64,000 nt of DNA, taken from Flavobacteriaceae bacterium (GTDB lineage: Bacteria > Bacteroidota > Bacteroidia > Flavobacteriales > Flavobacteriaceae). Position numbers and translations under genes: made by a program. Below the pieces are notes generated by a model that worked only from the letters and a program-made list of their open reading frames with translations, searched no databases and was not told the DNA's origin. Location of the stretch: contig JAIPBH010000011.1 of assembly GCA_021739635.1 (NCBI GenBank), positions 62,001 through 126,000 of the forward strand, read 5' to 3'. Below, in pieces: positions 19,874 to 30,700 of the stretch; within the stretch, counting starts at the first letter, position 1; every line of letters begins with the position of its first letter.

Positions 19874-20872
19874 TTAATCTATTTCACTTAAAACCAATAC
19901 TTCTTCTGGAGTTAAAACAGAATCAAATATCCTTAAGTCATCCATGGCTCCTTGCCATATAGAAGTCCCTAACTGTGAACCAATGTTCACTTCAGTTTCA
20001 CCAGACACCCCCGTGTTAATTACGGTTATACCAGATACAGAAAAATCCTCAACACCATCTACATATATTTTTATAGTATCGCCATCATACGTATATGCCA
20101 CATGATGCCAAGATCCGTCGTTAACAGCCGTTGCTCCATTATGGCCACCACCCTGATATTCAAAACGTAAAACACCCGTATTTTGCATTTTGAAGGAAGA
20201 GCGACTAAATGTTCCAGAGGCCCCCCAATGTACCAAACCAGAAGTTCCTGCATGCGTTGTATTAACCCATAAAGCGACTGATCTAGAACCAGCACCATTA
20301 ACTCCTGTATAACCAGGAATTGTTAATGGATTAGAACCATTACAAACATAAGCCCCACCTCCACCAGGTCTGATAGTGTATTGCTCTGCTCCACTAGAAG
20401 TAGCGGTTATATTTTGCAAGCCTTTATCAAGATCGCTGTTTAAATTATCCTCAAACGTATATCTTATTTGTGCTTTTGTATCAATATCTATTACTGGAGG
20501 AGCCTCAACTGTTATAAATTTTTCAAAAACAACCTCATCAGCACCATACTCATTTCTTACTGTTAAGGTTACGTTGTACACGCCTCCACTTTCATAAACA
20601 ACAGTTGGATTTGCTTCATTACTATAATTAGGGGTGGCTCCCGGCATATTCCAAGTCCATAAACTTGGACTATTGGTTGATGTGTCTGTAAATGTTATAG
20701 AACTACCAATAAAAATTGAAGTCTCAGATGCTGTAAATGCAACTACTGGAGCCAGGTCTGACTTAACAACCTCTCCTTTATAGTACCCGTCATCATTAGA
20801 ACAAGAGCAAACGAGCGCAACCATTGCGAAATACAATGATGCCGTTTTGATATATTTTTTTAAATGATTCAT
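19874..20872 (-). CDS. PKD and LamG-like domain surface lipoprotein (probable glycan-binding protein)
   Basis: 332 residues. The lipobox is ALVCSC near residue 24, so it should be anchored in the outer membrane. A PKD domain follows (about 45-125; SPSLWTWNMPGATPNYS), then a concanavalin/LamG-like sandwich (about 135-330; SVALWVNTTHAGTSGL, DGSWHHVAYTYDG, YVDGVEDF, DDLRIFDSVLTPEE). It lies immediately downstream of susC-susD, where polysaccharide-utilisation loci encode surface glycan-binding proteins, so that is the likely role. Its fold matches the C-terminus of the 888-residue DUF3472 protein. Confidence 0.8.
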   Translation of the reverse strand: MNHLKKYIKTASLYFAMVALVCSCSNDDGYYKGEVVKSDLAPVVAFTASETSIFIGSSITFTDTSTNSPSLWTWNMPGATPNYSNEANPTVVYESGGVYNVTLTVRNEYGADEVVFEKFITVEAPPVIDIDTKAQIRYTFEDNLNSDLDKGLQNITATSSGAEQYTIRPGGGGAYVCNGSNPLTIPGYTGVNGAGSRSVALWVNTTHAGTSGLVHWGASGTFSRSSFKMQNTGVLRFEYQGGGHNGATAVNDGSWHHVAYTYDGDTIKIYVDGVEDFSVSGITVINTGVSGETEVNIGSQLGTSIWQGAMDDLRIFDSVLTPEEVLVLSEID

Positions 20873-20896
20873 CTTATATTTTTTTATTGTTAATTA

Positions 20897-20924
20897 ATCC
20901 CGATTTGAAAAATCAAATCGGGAT
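20897..20924 (-). promoter_or_regulatory. GC-rich stem-loop between susD and the downstream operon
   Basis: A perfect 12-bp stem (ATCCCGATTTGA at 20897-20908, paired with 20913-20924) has a 4-nt loop and lies 7 bp after the susD stop. The strong T-run is on the plus-strand side, so for the leftward operon this is more likely an mRNA-stabilising or attenuating hairpin than a full terminator. Confidence 0.55.
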
Positions 20925-20931
20925 GTTTTTT

Positions 20932-22758
20932 TTAGTTTTTTGGCCATCCCTCATTTTGTTCCAACTGACGATTGATTACTAATTGGTCTGTAGGTAATGG
21001 GAATAAATAGTAATAATCTGGAAAAGCAGGGGGCGTTCCTGGTACGGTCTGTACATATCCTGCCGATGCACCATTCTGGATAGGCACTTTATTATCCTGA
21101 CTTGCAGCTGTAATCCAACGTCCTAATTTTACTTCAGAAGCATAATGCATTTTTTTCCAACGTCTTAAATCTTCTCTTCTAAAGCCTTCTGCCATTAATT
21201 CAATGGCTCTTTCTCTTCTAATTTCCCATAAAACAGGGTCTACAGAAACATCTCTTGTTGGGTCAAAACTAGCATCTATCGAGCCTACGTTCATAGGTGC
21301 GACCTCTCCTCTTACACGTAATTTATTAATAGTAGCATCTGCGACAGATTGATTGAATTGACCTAACTCAAATGTTGCTTCGGCATGATTCACTAATACC
21401 TCTCCCATTCTGAATATAGGCGCATCGGCAATATCTCTGGAAGATTGCCCTGTATTTAACTCATTATAATGTCTCCAAACACGGTATCCAGAAAACGTTC
21501 TATTAAATCCTGCCACACTATTTTGATTGAAATTTGGAACCCTGGACACCACATTACCAAACCAGTTTAAATCTGGTAATGATTTATGAGGAAACCCGCT
21601 AAGACTTTCATACACTGAAAAGTACTCTTCGTCAGCTGGGTTGCCCGTTGATGCCCATGTAGTATTAGTAAGTCTAGTTACAAAGTATGGCGCAGGTGTC
21701 ATGTACAATAATCGGTTATCCCTATTTCTAAATTCAGCAAACATATCTCTATCAGATTGGTACTCCGGAGTATTTGGGTTTGTAACACACAATCCATCTT
21801 TTGTTAAAAATTTATCAACTCCTTTTCGTGTAATGTCCCAAGTAGAGTTTGAAGCTCTAAAGGTTGTAGACATGTTAGACCAATTTTCCTCTAAATTATA
21901 TTCTTTGTATAATATAATGCCTCTCACTCCATTTAAAGATTCACTATTATGAAGTTCATCAAATTTTGGATGTAACTGTGGAAATTCAGCCATTAATTTT
22001 TCCGATGCAGCAACACTTGCTTGTAGGTATGTTGTTGGGTCGCCTAGGTTATGATACTTTCTCCAAGTACCTTCAAAGAGTCCAAATTGAGAAATTAATG
22101 CATTCACAACGCTTTTGTCTATTTCTCTTTTCTCTAAACCAACATTATCCTTAATATGTGCTTCTGCCCACAGTAAGTCTCTTAAAATATTAGCTGCTAC
22201 TTCTTCTCTTGGTGTTCTTGGTGCATATAATTCCTCTGATTGATCCGTTATTAACTCCTCAAGCCATGGTACTGCACCATAGGTTTTTAATAGGTTAAAA
22301 TAATTAAATGCCTTGAAAAACAACCCTACACTTAACCAATGATCTTTATCTATTTCGTCTAAATCAGAATCTGGTACATTTTTAAGCAATAAGTTGGCTG
22401 CTCTAATTTGTCGATACGGTTCATTCCAATCTTCCGAAGACCCTGATAAAGTTACCCTGCCCCAAATATACTCTCTCCCATTACCATCGGTGTTTATTTG
22501 AATTAAATCGGCATCTGCTTCCCTATCCAATCCAAACCCTCTTCCAGGTCTTTGGTCTCCAGCAATAGTTGTAAGTTCATTATGAGCTTCAAACATTTCA
22601 TAAAATTGCCATGCATAGGCTTGTATAGAATTGTTTGTGCTAAACGTATTGGTTTCAGCAAGTGAATCTTGCGGTAATTTTTCTAAAAAATCATCATTAC
22701 AAGCCGTAACAAGAAACAGGAGTAATGAAAAGACTACTAAGTTTTGTATATTTTTCAT
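20932..22758 (-). CDS. SusD/RagB family outer-membrane glycan-binding lipoprotein
   Basis: 608 residues. The signal peptide ends in lipobox VTAC near residues 17-20. The mature start, NDDFLEKLPQDSLAETNTF, is a standard SusD/RagB opening, and the RagB C-terminus is clear (ELMAEGFRREDLRRWKK, then YLFPLPTDQLVINRQLEQNEGW). SusD proteins form the lid of the SusC transporter and capture glycan at the cell surface. The gene starts 16 bp after susC and is followed by a stable hairpin. The sequence does not give the ligand; neighbours point to a sulfated HexNAc glycan. Confidence 0.95.
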   Translation of the reverse strand: MKNIQNLVVFSLLLFLVTACNDDFLEKLPQDSLAETNTFSTNNSIQAYAWQFYEMFEAHNELTTIAGDQRPGRGFGLDREADADLIQINTDGNGREYIWGRVTLSGSSEDWNEPYRQIRAANLLLKNVPDSDLDEIDKDHWLSVGLFFKAFNYFNLLKTYGAVPWLEELITDQSEELYAPRTPREEVAANILRDLLWAEAHIKDNVGLEKREIDKSVVNALISQFGLFEGTWRKYHNLGDPTTYLQASVAASEKLMAEFPQLHPKFDELHNSESLNGVRGIILYKEYNLEENWSNMSTTFRASNSTWDITRKGVDKFLTKDGLCVTNPNTPEYQSDRDMFAEFRNRDNRLLYMTPAPYFVTRLTNTTWASTGNPADEEYFSVYESLSGFPHKSLPDLNWFGNVVSRVPNFNQNSVAGFNRTFSGYRVWRHYNELNTGQSSRDIADAPIFRMGEVLVNHAEATFELGQFNQSVADATINKLRVRGEVAPMNVGSIDASFDPTRDVSVDPVLWEIRRERAIELMAEGFRREDLRRWKKMHYASEVKLGRWITAASQDNKVPIQNGASAGYVQTVPGTPPAFPDYYYLFPLPTDQLVINRQLEQNEGWPKN

Positions 22759-22774
22759 AGTTATATATTATAAA

Positions 22775-25700
22775 TTAAAATGATAATTGGGCTCCTATCG
22801 CTATATTCTTCATAATAGGGTAAGCTCCGTCTGCATCAACATCAGGATCTATACCTTTTGGTAATTGATGAAACGTATATAAATTTTCGCCACTTACAAA
22901 CAACCTTATCTTACTGAAATTTATTTTATCCAACACATCTTTTGGCAAGTTGTACCCAATTGTGACATTATTTATTCTTAAATAAGAAGCGTCTCTTAGG
23001 TATTTAGTCTGCGTTCTTCTACTATGTCCATAATTACCTCTATCTCCTGAGAAATTAGCATTATTACCATACATTCTAGGGTAGAATGCATCTTGATTGT
23101 CTGGAGTCCAATAATCTAACTGATGTCTAAACATATCATCAAACTGTCCCTGGTAAGGAAAAGCCTTAGCGCCGTCAATATCTCTATCTCTTTTCCCTAC
23201 CCCACTTAAAGCAAAAGAAAAGTCAAAATCTTTGTAAGAAGCATTACCATTCAAACCATACAAAAACTTCCTACGGCTATTACCAATTATTTTTCTATCT
23301 CCTGAGTTTTCTAATGTATTATTACCATCCGTAACAATACCATCTCCATCTAAATCCACATATTTAATATCTCCTGGATAAGGTATAGCTCCAGACTCAA
23401 AAGCAACAACACCGGCTTTAAGCTGTCTATTCACTCCATTTAAATGGGCATCTAAAGTTCCTTCAACAAAATCATCAACGGTATAATAACCATCTGTTAC
23501 ATAGCCCCAAATTTCTCCAATAGTCTGACCTACATAGTAATTTGAGATTAACCCAGCAGGATTATCAAATTTTGTTATTTTTGACTCATTATTAGAAATG
23601 TTGAAATTCACCCCATATTTAAAGTCTTTTTTACCAGCTCTCCAAGACACTTCAGCTTCCCAGCCTTTAGTTTCCAAGTCACCTGCATTCGTCACAGGTG
23701 CACTAGCTCCCAAAACAGCAGGAAGCTCTTCTCCAGGAATAAGCATATCTAAGGTTCTGTTTCTATAAACCTCAAAAGTTGTAGATAATCTATTGCCTAA
23801 AAAAGCGGCATCTAAAGCTAAATTTGTTTTTTGAGCCGTTTCCCAAGTTAATGATGGGCTCACTAATTGACCTGGCTCAATAGTTGTATAACGCACACCT
23901 GATTCATTTAACAGCCATGTATTTCTTGGACTCCATTGTGAAATATATGGATATGGATTTCCTGGAATATCTTGATTACCTATTTCTCCATACGATCCTC
24001 TGAACTTCAATAAAGATATCCAATCGGCATTTTTCAAAAAGTTTTCTTTTTTAACATTCCATGCTGCAGAAAAAGATGCAAATGTTCCGAAACGATCATT
24101 TTTTGGAAATTTAGAAGAGCCATCATATCTAATGTTTCCTTCTAAAAAATATTTTTCTTTAAAATTATATTGCAACCTGCCAAAGTAACCCAAAACAGCT
24201 GTTTCTGTAAAAGAGTCGCCACCATCTATAGTCCCTATGGCTGCATCTATAGCAGGCACATCTGTTGATAATAAGTTTAATCTACTAATATTAAATCCAT
24301 TGGAAAAACTAGACTCCCTATTATAACCAGCCATAGCATCAATATTATGTTTTTCGCCTAAGCTTAGGCCATAGTTGATATAAAAGTTGAATGCTTTACT
24401 TTCAAACTCACTAAAACTTTTACTAACACTGGTTAAATCAGGATTAGGGTTATTAGGCACATATAAATCATTACGCACCATCGGTAATTGTATGTTAGAT
24501 GATTTTGAAGTAGTGGTCCCGCGCTCATAGGTGAACTCTCCTGAAAACTTTAATCTATCTATAGGTTCGTAGGTCACTTTTTGAAATAACCTCATTACAT
24601 CGGTCTTTACTTTTGTATGTGGTAAAAGACGCTCTAAGTTATCTGAAGAATCAAACGGTAATACCGAACCATCTTCTAAAGTATAGTACCCAGTAGGTAA
24701 CCATACAGGCTCATTAACTGCTTGGTTGTAGGCACCTCTTGGGTTCGAACGCTCACTTTTTCTGTAAAAAAAATTAGTTGTAGACTTAACTTTATCTGCT
24801 AAATCTGTATCTAAATACGCATTCACATTGTATTTAGTAAATTTATCATTATCTGTGACAATAACTCCATCTTCTTCACTATAACTAGTTGATACCCTAT
24901 AAGAAGACTTATTGCTACCTCCACTAAAAGTAAAATCATGTTTATTTATAATACCTTGATTATCTAAAAGCTGACTTATTGGATAGGTTTCTTTTAAAGG
25001 ATAATTGAAGCCATCAGCATCTAAAACCGTACCTGTTGGGTAACTTCCAGGGTTTGCTTTATAATCTTCTAAATAACCTAACCAAGTCTTTACATTTTGA
25101 TTGGACCAGTAATTGGTTATACCTACTTTATCTAACATAGTTACAAACTCATATATGGATGGTTTTTCAGGTAACTCAACTGGAGAAGACATACTTATAG
25201 TACTTCTGTAATCAAACTTTATTTTTTGATCGCGTTCTGGTTTTTTAGTTGAAACTAAAATTACGCCCCAAGCACCTCTTGCGCCATAAATGGATGAAGC
25301 AGCGGCATCTTTTAATATGGTTACATTTTCAATATCGTTGGGGTTAACATCTTGTAAAGACATTTCTACGTTATCCACAAGAATAAGTGGCGGAGTAGCG
25401 TTGTTTATAGACCCGAATCCACGCAATTCAATGGAGGTATTGTTTGTACCTGGTTGTCCTGAAGAATTTATGATTTGAAGCCCTGCAGCAACACCTTGTA
25501 ATGCCGTACTAACATTAGTTACCGGCCTATCGCCAAGAACCTCGTCCATTTTAACTGTAGTAACAGCACCACTAATGTTTGAACGTTTTTGCGTGCCAAA
25601 CCCTACCACAACTACTTCATTAAGTTTTGAGGCGTCTTCAATTAAAACAATATCAATGGTTGTTTTATCACCTACAATCACTTCTTTACTTAAGTAACCA

Positions 25701-25927
25701 ATATATGATACTACTAAAATAGAAGTATTATTGGCCATAATTTTGAAGCCTCCATTAAAATCGGCTGCAACACCATTAGATGTTCCTTTTACTACTACGG
25801 AAGCTCCTGCTAATGGCATTCCATACTCATCTATGATTGTTCCATTTATCTCTTTGTCTTGCCCCAGCATAGAACTTGTCACGAATAGCAGAAACACAAA
25901 TATCCCTTTGGTTAATATTTTTTTCAT
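22775..25927 (-). CDS. SusC/RagA family TonB-dependent glycan transporter
   Basis: 1050 residues. A signal peptide (cleavage near SSMLGQ) is followed by a carboxypeptidase-regulatory-like domain (about 23-110; INGTIIDEYGMPLAGASVVVKG), a plug domain (NEVVVVGFGTQKRSNISGAV, ELRGFGSINNATPPLILVDN, LKDAAASSIYGARGA) and the 22-strand barrel ending in the aromatic-rich IAIGAQLSF. It imports large oligosaccharides using TonB energy. It is the second gene of the leftward operon behind the GH109-like gene and is 16 bp upstream of susD. There is no N-terminal sigma/anti-sigma (STN) domain, consistent with control by the nearby hybrid sensor. Confidence 0.95.
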   Translation of the reverse strand: MKKILTKGIFVFLLFVTSSMLGQDKEINGTIIDEYGMPLAGASVVVKGTSNGVAADFNGGFKIMANNTSILVVSYIGYLSKEVIVGDKTTIDIVLIEDASKLNEVVVVGFGTQKRSNISGAVTTVKMDEVLGDRPVTNVSTALQGVAAGLQIINSSGQPGTNNTSIELRGFGSINNATPPLILVDNVEMSLQDVNPNDIENVTILKDAAASSIYGARGAWGVILVSTKKPERDQKIKFDYRSTISMSSPVELPEKPSIYEFVTMLDKVGITNYWSNQNVKTWLGYLEDYKANPGSYPTGTVLDADGFNYPLKETYPISQLLDNQGIINKHDFTFSGGSNKSSYRVSTSYSEEDGVIVTDNDKFTKYNVNAYLDTDLADKVKSTTNFFYRKSERSNPRGAYNQAVNEPVWLPTGYYTLEDGSVLPFDSSDNLERLLPHTKVKTDVMRLFQKVTYEPIDRLKFSGEFTYERGTTTSKSSNIQLPMVRNDLYVPNNPNPDLTSVSKSFSEFESKAFNFYINYGLSLGEKHNIDAMAGYNRESSFSNGFNISRLNLLSTDVPAIDAAIGTIDGGDSFTETAVLGYFGRLQYNFKEKYFLEGNIRYDGSSKFPKNDRFGTFASFSAAWNVKKENFLKNADWISLLKFRGSYGEIGNQDIPGNPYPYISQWSPRNTWLLNESGVRYTTIEPGQLVSPSLTWETAQKTNLALDAAFLGNRLSTTFEVYRNRTLDMLIPGEELPAVLGASAPVTNAGDLETKGWEAEVSWRAGKKDFKYGVNFNISNNESKITKFDNPAGLISNYYVGQTIGEIWGYVTDGYYTVDDFVEGTLDAHLNGVNRQLKAGVVAFESGAIPYPGDIKYVDLDGDGIVTDGNNTLENSGDRKIIGNSRRKFLYGLNGNASYKDFDFSFALSGVGKRDRDIDGAKAFPYQGQFDDMFRHQLDYWTPDNQDAFYPRMYGNNANFSGDRGNYGHSRRTQTKYLRDASYLRINNVTIGYNLPKDVLDKINFSKIRLFVSGENLYTFHQLPKGIDPDVDADGAYPIMKNIAIGAQLSF

Positions 25928-26050
25928 ACGTTTGAATTAAGTTTATTAATATTCATTTTTGTTTGTTTTAGTAATTAGTTGTAGTTTTCTTCATATTTTT
26001 ATTAGTTTTTTTTAGTCGATAAATTATCAATAAACATATTAAGTTTTAAG

Positions 26051-27412
26051 TTAATAGGTGTCTTTCATCCAATTATAAGGCTTACGTTTTATCCAATTTC
26101 CTCTCGTAAAATCCGGAAAATCTTGTGGCTCGCCATTATTTTCAATTGATAGTTCAGATAATGGTGTTATGGCACTCCAAGCTGCAGCATCGTATGCATC
26201 CATTGGTGGTGCAATATTTTGTTTTGCAGATTCCACAAATGCATTAATTACAAAGAAGTCCATACCTCCATGTCCTGCTCCCATGGCTTTTTCTCCATAC
26301 TTTTTCCATAATGGATGGTCGTATTTCTCTAACCATGCTTTAGAATCATCCCAACTGTGTGGTTTTTCAGATTGACCCTCAATGTAAATTCTATCTCCAT
26401 CTTTCTCCCATAAACCATTACTACCCTGTACTCTAAAACCTAAAGAGTAAGGTCTAGGTAAATTACAATCGTGAGTAACTATTATAGTTTCTCCGTTTGC
26501 CGTTTCAATAGTGCTTGTAATAACATCACCTTGCTTAAATTTTAATTTTGCATTTGGATGGTCTTTACCACCATTTTTAACAATATAATCATGTAATCCT
26601 ACACTTTTTGAAGCATTAGATGTTAAAGACAAGAATCTATTCCCTCTATTAACATCTGCCATTACAGCAATGGGGCCTGCACCGTGTGTTGGGTAAACAT
26701 CGGCATTTCTTAATAAAGAATGTTGTGTTCTCCATGCCGATTCTGAAATTCCTTTATCTCCAAATTCAACACCTTTTCCATAAGCTGTTTTACCATCGTT
26801 TAGTTTTACAAAACGCAAATCATGCTGATAACCACATCTAAAATGAACTAACTCGCCAAACACATTTTGTTTTACCATGTTTAAAACCGCCAAAACATCG
26901 CGACGATAATTCACATTTTCTAGAATCATCATATGCGTACCTGTTTGCTCATGCGTATTAACCAAATCCCAACATTCTTCTAAGGTATTTGCTGCCGACA
27001 CCTCTAACCCCGCATATTTACCAGCTAGCATTGCATCTTTTGCCATACGTGTATGCCATAACCATGGCGTAGCTATAATTACAGCATCAACATCTTTTAA
27101 AGCTAACAAATTTCTATAATCATAGTCATTGCTTCCAAATACTTTGGGTTTTTGCTTACCTGACTTATTAATTTTGTCTAAAGCAATTGAAATTCTGTTT
27201 GAATCGATATCACAAATAGCAGTTATCAATACATCATTTCTATGTAACAAATTATCTAAATGATTCGTGCCACGTAAGCCTACCCCAATCATACCTACTT
27301 TTAATTTTTCCATATTATGGTTCGATGTGATACCAAATGTTAAATTGGGTAACATAACAACACCTGCTCCTGCAATGGCTGATTTTTTAATAAAATTTCT
27401 TCTTGAACTCAT
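26051..27412 (-). CDS. Probable GH109 alpha-N-acetylgalactosaminidase (Gfo/Idh/MocA fold), Tat-exported
   Basis: 453 residues. The N-terminus SSRRNFIKKSAIAGAG is a twin-arginine signal, suiting export with bound NAD. A Rossmann domain follows (KVGMIGVGLRGTNHLDNL, then CDIDSNR). Beyond the general Gfo/Idh fold, it shares distinctive stretches that I recall from GH109 NagA of Elizabethkingia: LEECWDLV, YRRDVLAVLNMV, FGELVHFRCGYQHDLR, YPTHGAGP, AGHGGMD and ITPLSELSI. GH109 enzymes use NAD in an oxidation-elimination mechanism to release terminal alpha-GalNAc. The gene heads the susCD operon. The alternative is a plain Gfo/Idh oxidoreductase; I consider GH109 clearly more likely. Confidence 0.82.
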   Translation of the reverse strand: MSSRRNFIKKSAIAGAGVVMLPNLTFGITSNHNMEKLKVGMIGVGLRGTNHLDNLLHRNDVLITAICDIDSNRISIALDKINKSGKQKPKVFGSNDYDYRNLLALKDVDAVIIATPWLWHTRMAKDAMLAGKYAGLEVSAANTLEECWDLVNTHEQTGTHMMILENVNYRRDVLAVLNMVKQNVFGELVHFRCGYQHDLRFVKLNDGKTAYGKGVEFGDKGISESAWRTQHSLLRNADVYPTHGAGPIAVMADVNRGNRFLSLTSNASKSVGLHDYIVKNGGKDHPNAKLKFKQGDVITSTIETANGETIIVTHDCNLPRPYSLGFRVQGSNGLWEKDGDRIYIEGQSEKPHSWDDSKAWLEKYDHPLWKKYGEKAMGAGHGGMDFFVINAFVESAKQNIAPPMDAYDAAAWSAITPLSELSIENNGEPQDFPDFTRGNWIKRKPYNWMKDTY

Positions 27413-27728
27413 TGTAACGGAATGTTTTAAGTTTAATTAATATATTTTGTTTTGAATTTGAAGGCATTTTTAATTTGAAGGCAACAGAAATCACTTCCTC
27501 ATTACAAATGTGTTAATATTTTAACATTATTAGAGTAGGTTTTTTTGCCTAAGTGGGCGTGCATTTTATTCAAATCTATACAACTGATTGATATGCCCTC
27601 CCTTTTTGATTAAAATGTAATACATACAAATAATTATTTTACTACATTCATTATTTATTTAGTATAAATAATTCTTTTTTTTTAATATTTACAAAACATG
27701 TAAATTTGAACTACCAAAATCGCAAAAA
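27413..27728. promoter_or_regulatory. Divergent promoter region between the glycan operon and the hybrid sensor
   Basis: This 316-bp gene-free gap must hold the promoters of the leftward operon and the rightward sensor. For the sensor, TAAATTTG at 27701-27708 matches the Bacteroidota -7 box TAnnTTTG, with the ATG 20 bp further on. An interrupted palindrome, TGTTAA-TATT-TTAACA, at 27511-27526 is a candidate regulator site. No -33 box is clear. Confidence 0.45.
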
Positions 27729-30700
27729 ATGCTCTCGGAAATGATTAAAAAAAATAGGCATTCTAAATTTTGGATAATTAACCTATTAATGCTTTTTATT
27801 TCTTTTCCAAATTATGGTCAAGAAAAATCAAATTTCATTAAGTTAAACCAAACTTTTGCCGGTAATTCTCATATTGCTGAAGACAAACTTGGGTTTATCT
27901 GGATAACCGGAGGAGATGGGTTATATAAATATGATGGCTACGATTTTAATATTGTTCCGTACAAAAATATTTTTGGGGAAGATTTCACAAGAGATAGAGA
28001 GTTTTTACTTGTAAAAGATGACAAAAACAACTTTTGGATTTCTTCATTAAAAGGAGAATTAATAAAAATGGGGGGCAATGGTATTAATTCATCATTTAAA
28101 GAAAGACTAGCTTATAATAAAGCCCCTTTACAAATAACTTCAATTAAGCCTGAAAATGATAACGTTTGGCTTGGAGCCAAAAATGGCACTATTTTTAGAC
28201 ACGATCTTAAAACATCTAAAACTGACAGTATAACTAGCTTGCCAAAAATAAATGATTTAGCACAAGAAATTGTAAGTTTTGCTTTTACTAGTGAAAATGA
28301 TCTATGGATAAGCACATTTGGTGGTAGAGTTTACAATTATTCTTTAGCTACAAATAAATTAGTAAACTTAGAAGGCCCTTTGAGCAATCTCACTCAAAAT
28401 ATAAAGTTAACTAGCGATAAAAAAGGGCGGTTATGGATTGCAACTGAACTTCAAGGGCTATTTTGCTACACGCCAAATAAAGACACCTTTAAACAATTTA
28501 ATAAGCTTAAAAATTCAGATTCAAAACATCATATGTTTATTTCTGTTTTTTGTGATAGTTCTGGATTTATTTGGGCTGGTACAGATGGAGATGGACTTTA
28601 CAGAATTGATAATGAAACTGATAAGGTTACCATTTTTAAACATGACGAAACAAATAAATTCTCGATTAGTAATAATACAATCACATTTATTAACGAAGAC
28701 TCTAAAGGGAACATCTGGATATTAGAAAAAAAAGGTCGAATAAATGTACTTCCAAAAAGCAATAACGAAATATTATATTATAACGGATTGGAGAGCAATA
28801 CGCCTACAAAAGTGCTTTCAATATTAAAATCTTCTGATGGGTCTGTATGGTTAGGAACCGATGGGAAAGGATTAAATAGAGTTTACCCTAATAACACCAA
28901 AGTGCATTATGATAATAGTAAACAAGGAAACTATTTTTTTGAAGGGCGATATATCCAGCAACTTGCAGAAGATTCTAAAGGCAATATATGGATAGGAACC
29001 TACCAAAAGGGATTATGGGTTTTTAATCCTAAATTAAACACTTTTACAAAAGTTAACACTACCGATGCGTATGGGAACTACTCATCAGATATAAGAACTA
29101 TATATAAAGATTCTAAAAACAGAATATGGGTTACTTCTGGATTTGCGATAAACGCTTTTTCTGATAACCAGAAATTATTAGCTACATATAATTATGATGC
29201 TAACGGACTATTTGGTAATTTATCAATGAGTATTTGCGAAGATAAAAATGGAACTATTTGGCTTGGTCTCAACCCAAGTATGTTATTTAAATTTAATGAA
29301 GATTTAAATGATTTAAGTAAATCCTATTTTACAAAATACAACTACTTTTTAAAAGAAGTTGGGGACTCTCGAAACTATAATATTCATTCCATGGTTTCAG
29401 ATGATAATAATAATTTATGGATTTTATGTGCCTCTGGAATGCTAATAAAATACAATTTAACTAACGAAACTTTTGAAACATTTTCAGACAACAATGATTT
29501 AAAGGATATTTTTATTACCTCTATTTTGGTTGAAGATTCGAGCAATTTGTGGTTAAGTAGTTCTAATGGCATGCATCATTACGAATCAAAGTCTGAAGTT
29601 TTAAAATCGTATTATCAAACCGATGGATTTCATAGTAATAAGTTTTCTGGTAGAAGTGCTTTCAAAACCTCAGATGGCACATTTTACTTTGGAAATGAAG
29701 ACGGAGCTAATTCTTTTTCACCAAAAAACATGGATAAAAAAGAAATTAATGCAAAGTTATATATAAATAATATTGAGATATTAAATAAGCCTGCAAACCT
29801 ATTAATCCCAGATCAAGTAGAAAAAGGCATTGAAAATGTAAATGAGCTAAAATTAAACTCAAACCAATCATCTTTCTCTTTTCAATTCTCTGCCATCGAC
29901 AACGTATTAAACTCTAATTACCATTATGCATATAAATTATCTGGGTTTGATAATGAATGGATTATTCCAAAAAAAGATCGCATAGCAAGCTATACAAATA
30001 TTCCTTACGGTAAATATACTTTTGAAGTAAAAGCTGGTTCTAAACCAGGAATATGGGATATCTCCACAAAAACTATATCTATTAATATTAAAGCCCCTTG
30101 GTGGCTTAGCAATCTGGCTTTTATACTATATTTTCTTTTAAGTATCATGTTAATTTATGGCATTATTATTTGGTTACGATTAAGAAATAAGCTGATAAAA
30201 GAAATGTGGCAAAATAACAAAGAGAAAGAATTATATGCTCTAAAAATGAACTTTTTCGCTAAAATGTCGCACGAAATTCAAACGCCACTTACACTTATTC
30301 TTGGCCCTATTTCTGATATGTTAGAACGCGCAGGGGCAAATGGCAACCAATTATTAGAACAACGCTTATTAATGATTAACAATAATGCAAAAAGACTATC
30401 TCGAATTGCTATGGAATTAATGACCGTAAGAAATAAAGAGTTAGGAAAACTGAGAATATTTGCCACAAAAAATGATTTGATTGATGATTTAAAAAGAATA
30501 GCCCTTTCATTTAGTGAGCAAGCTAGATTTAAAAATATAGACTTTTTACAAGAATACCCAAATGAGTCAATTCAAATATGGTACGACGTAGATAAAATTG
30601 AACATGTTATATACAATTTATTATCAAATGCTTTTAAGTTTACACCCAAAGAAGGAATTATAACACTCAAGGTTATTTTAAATACGAATGAAGAATTTGT

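Noticed and set aside
26051-27412. Plain inositol or sugar dehydrogenase annotation
   Set aside because: The Tat signal, place at the head of the susCD operon and specific GH109-like segments favour a glycosidase; kept as an alternative only.
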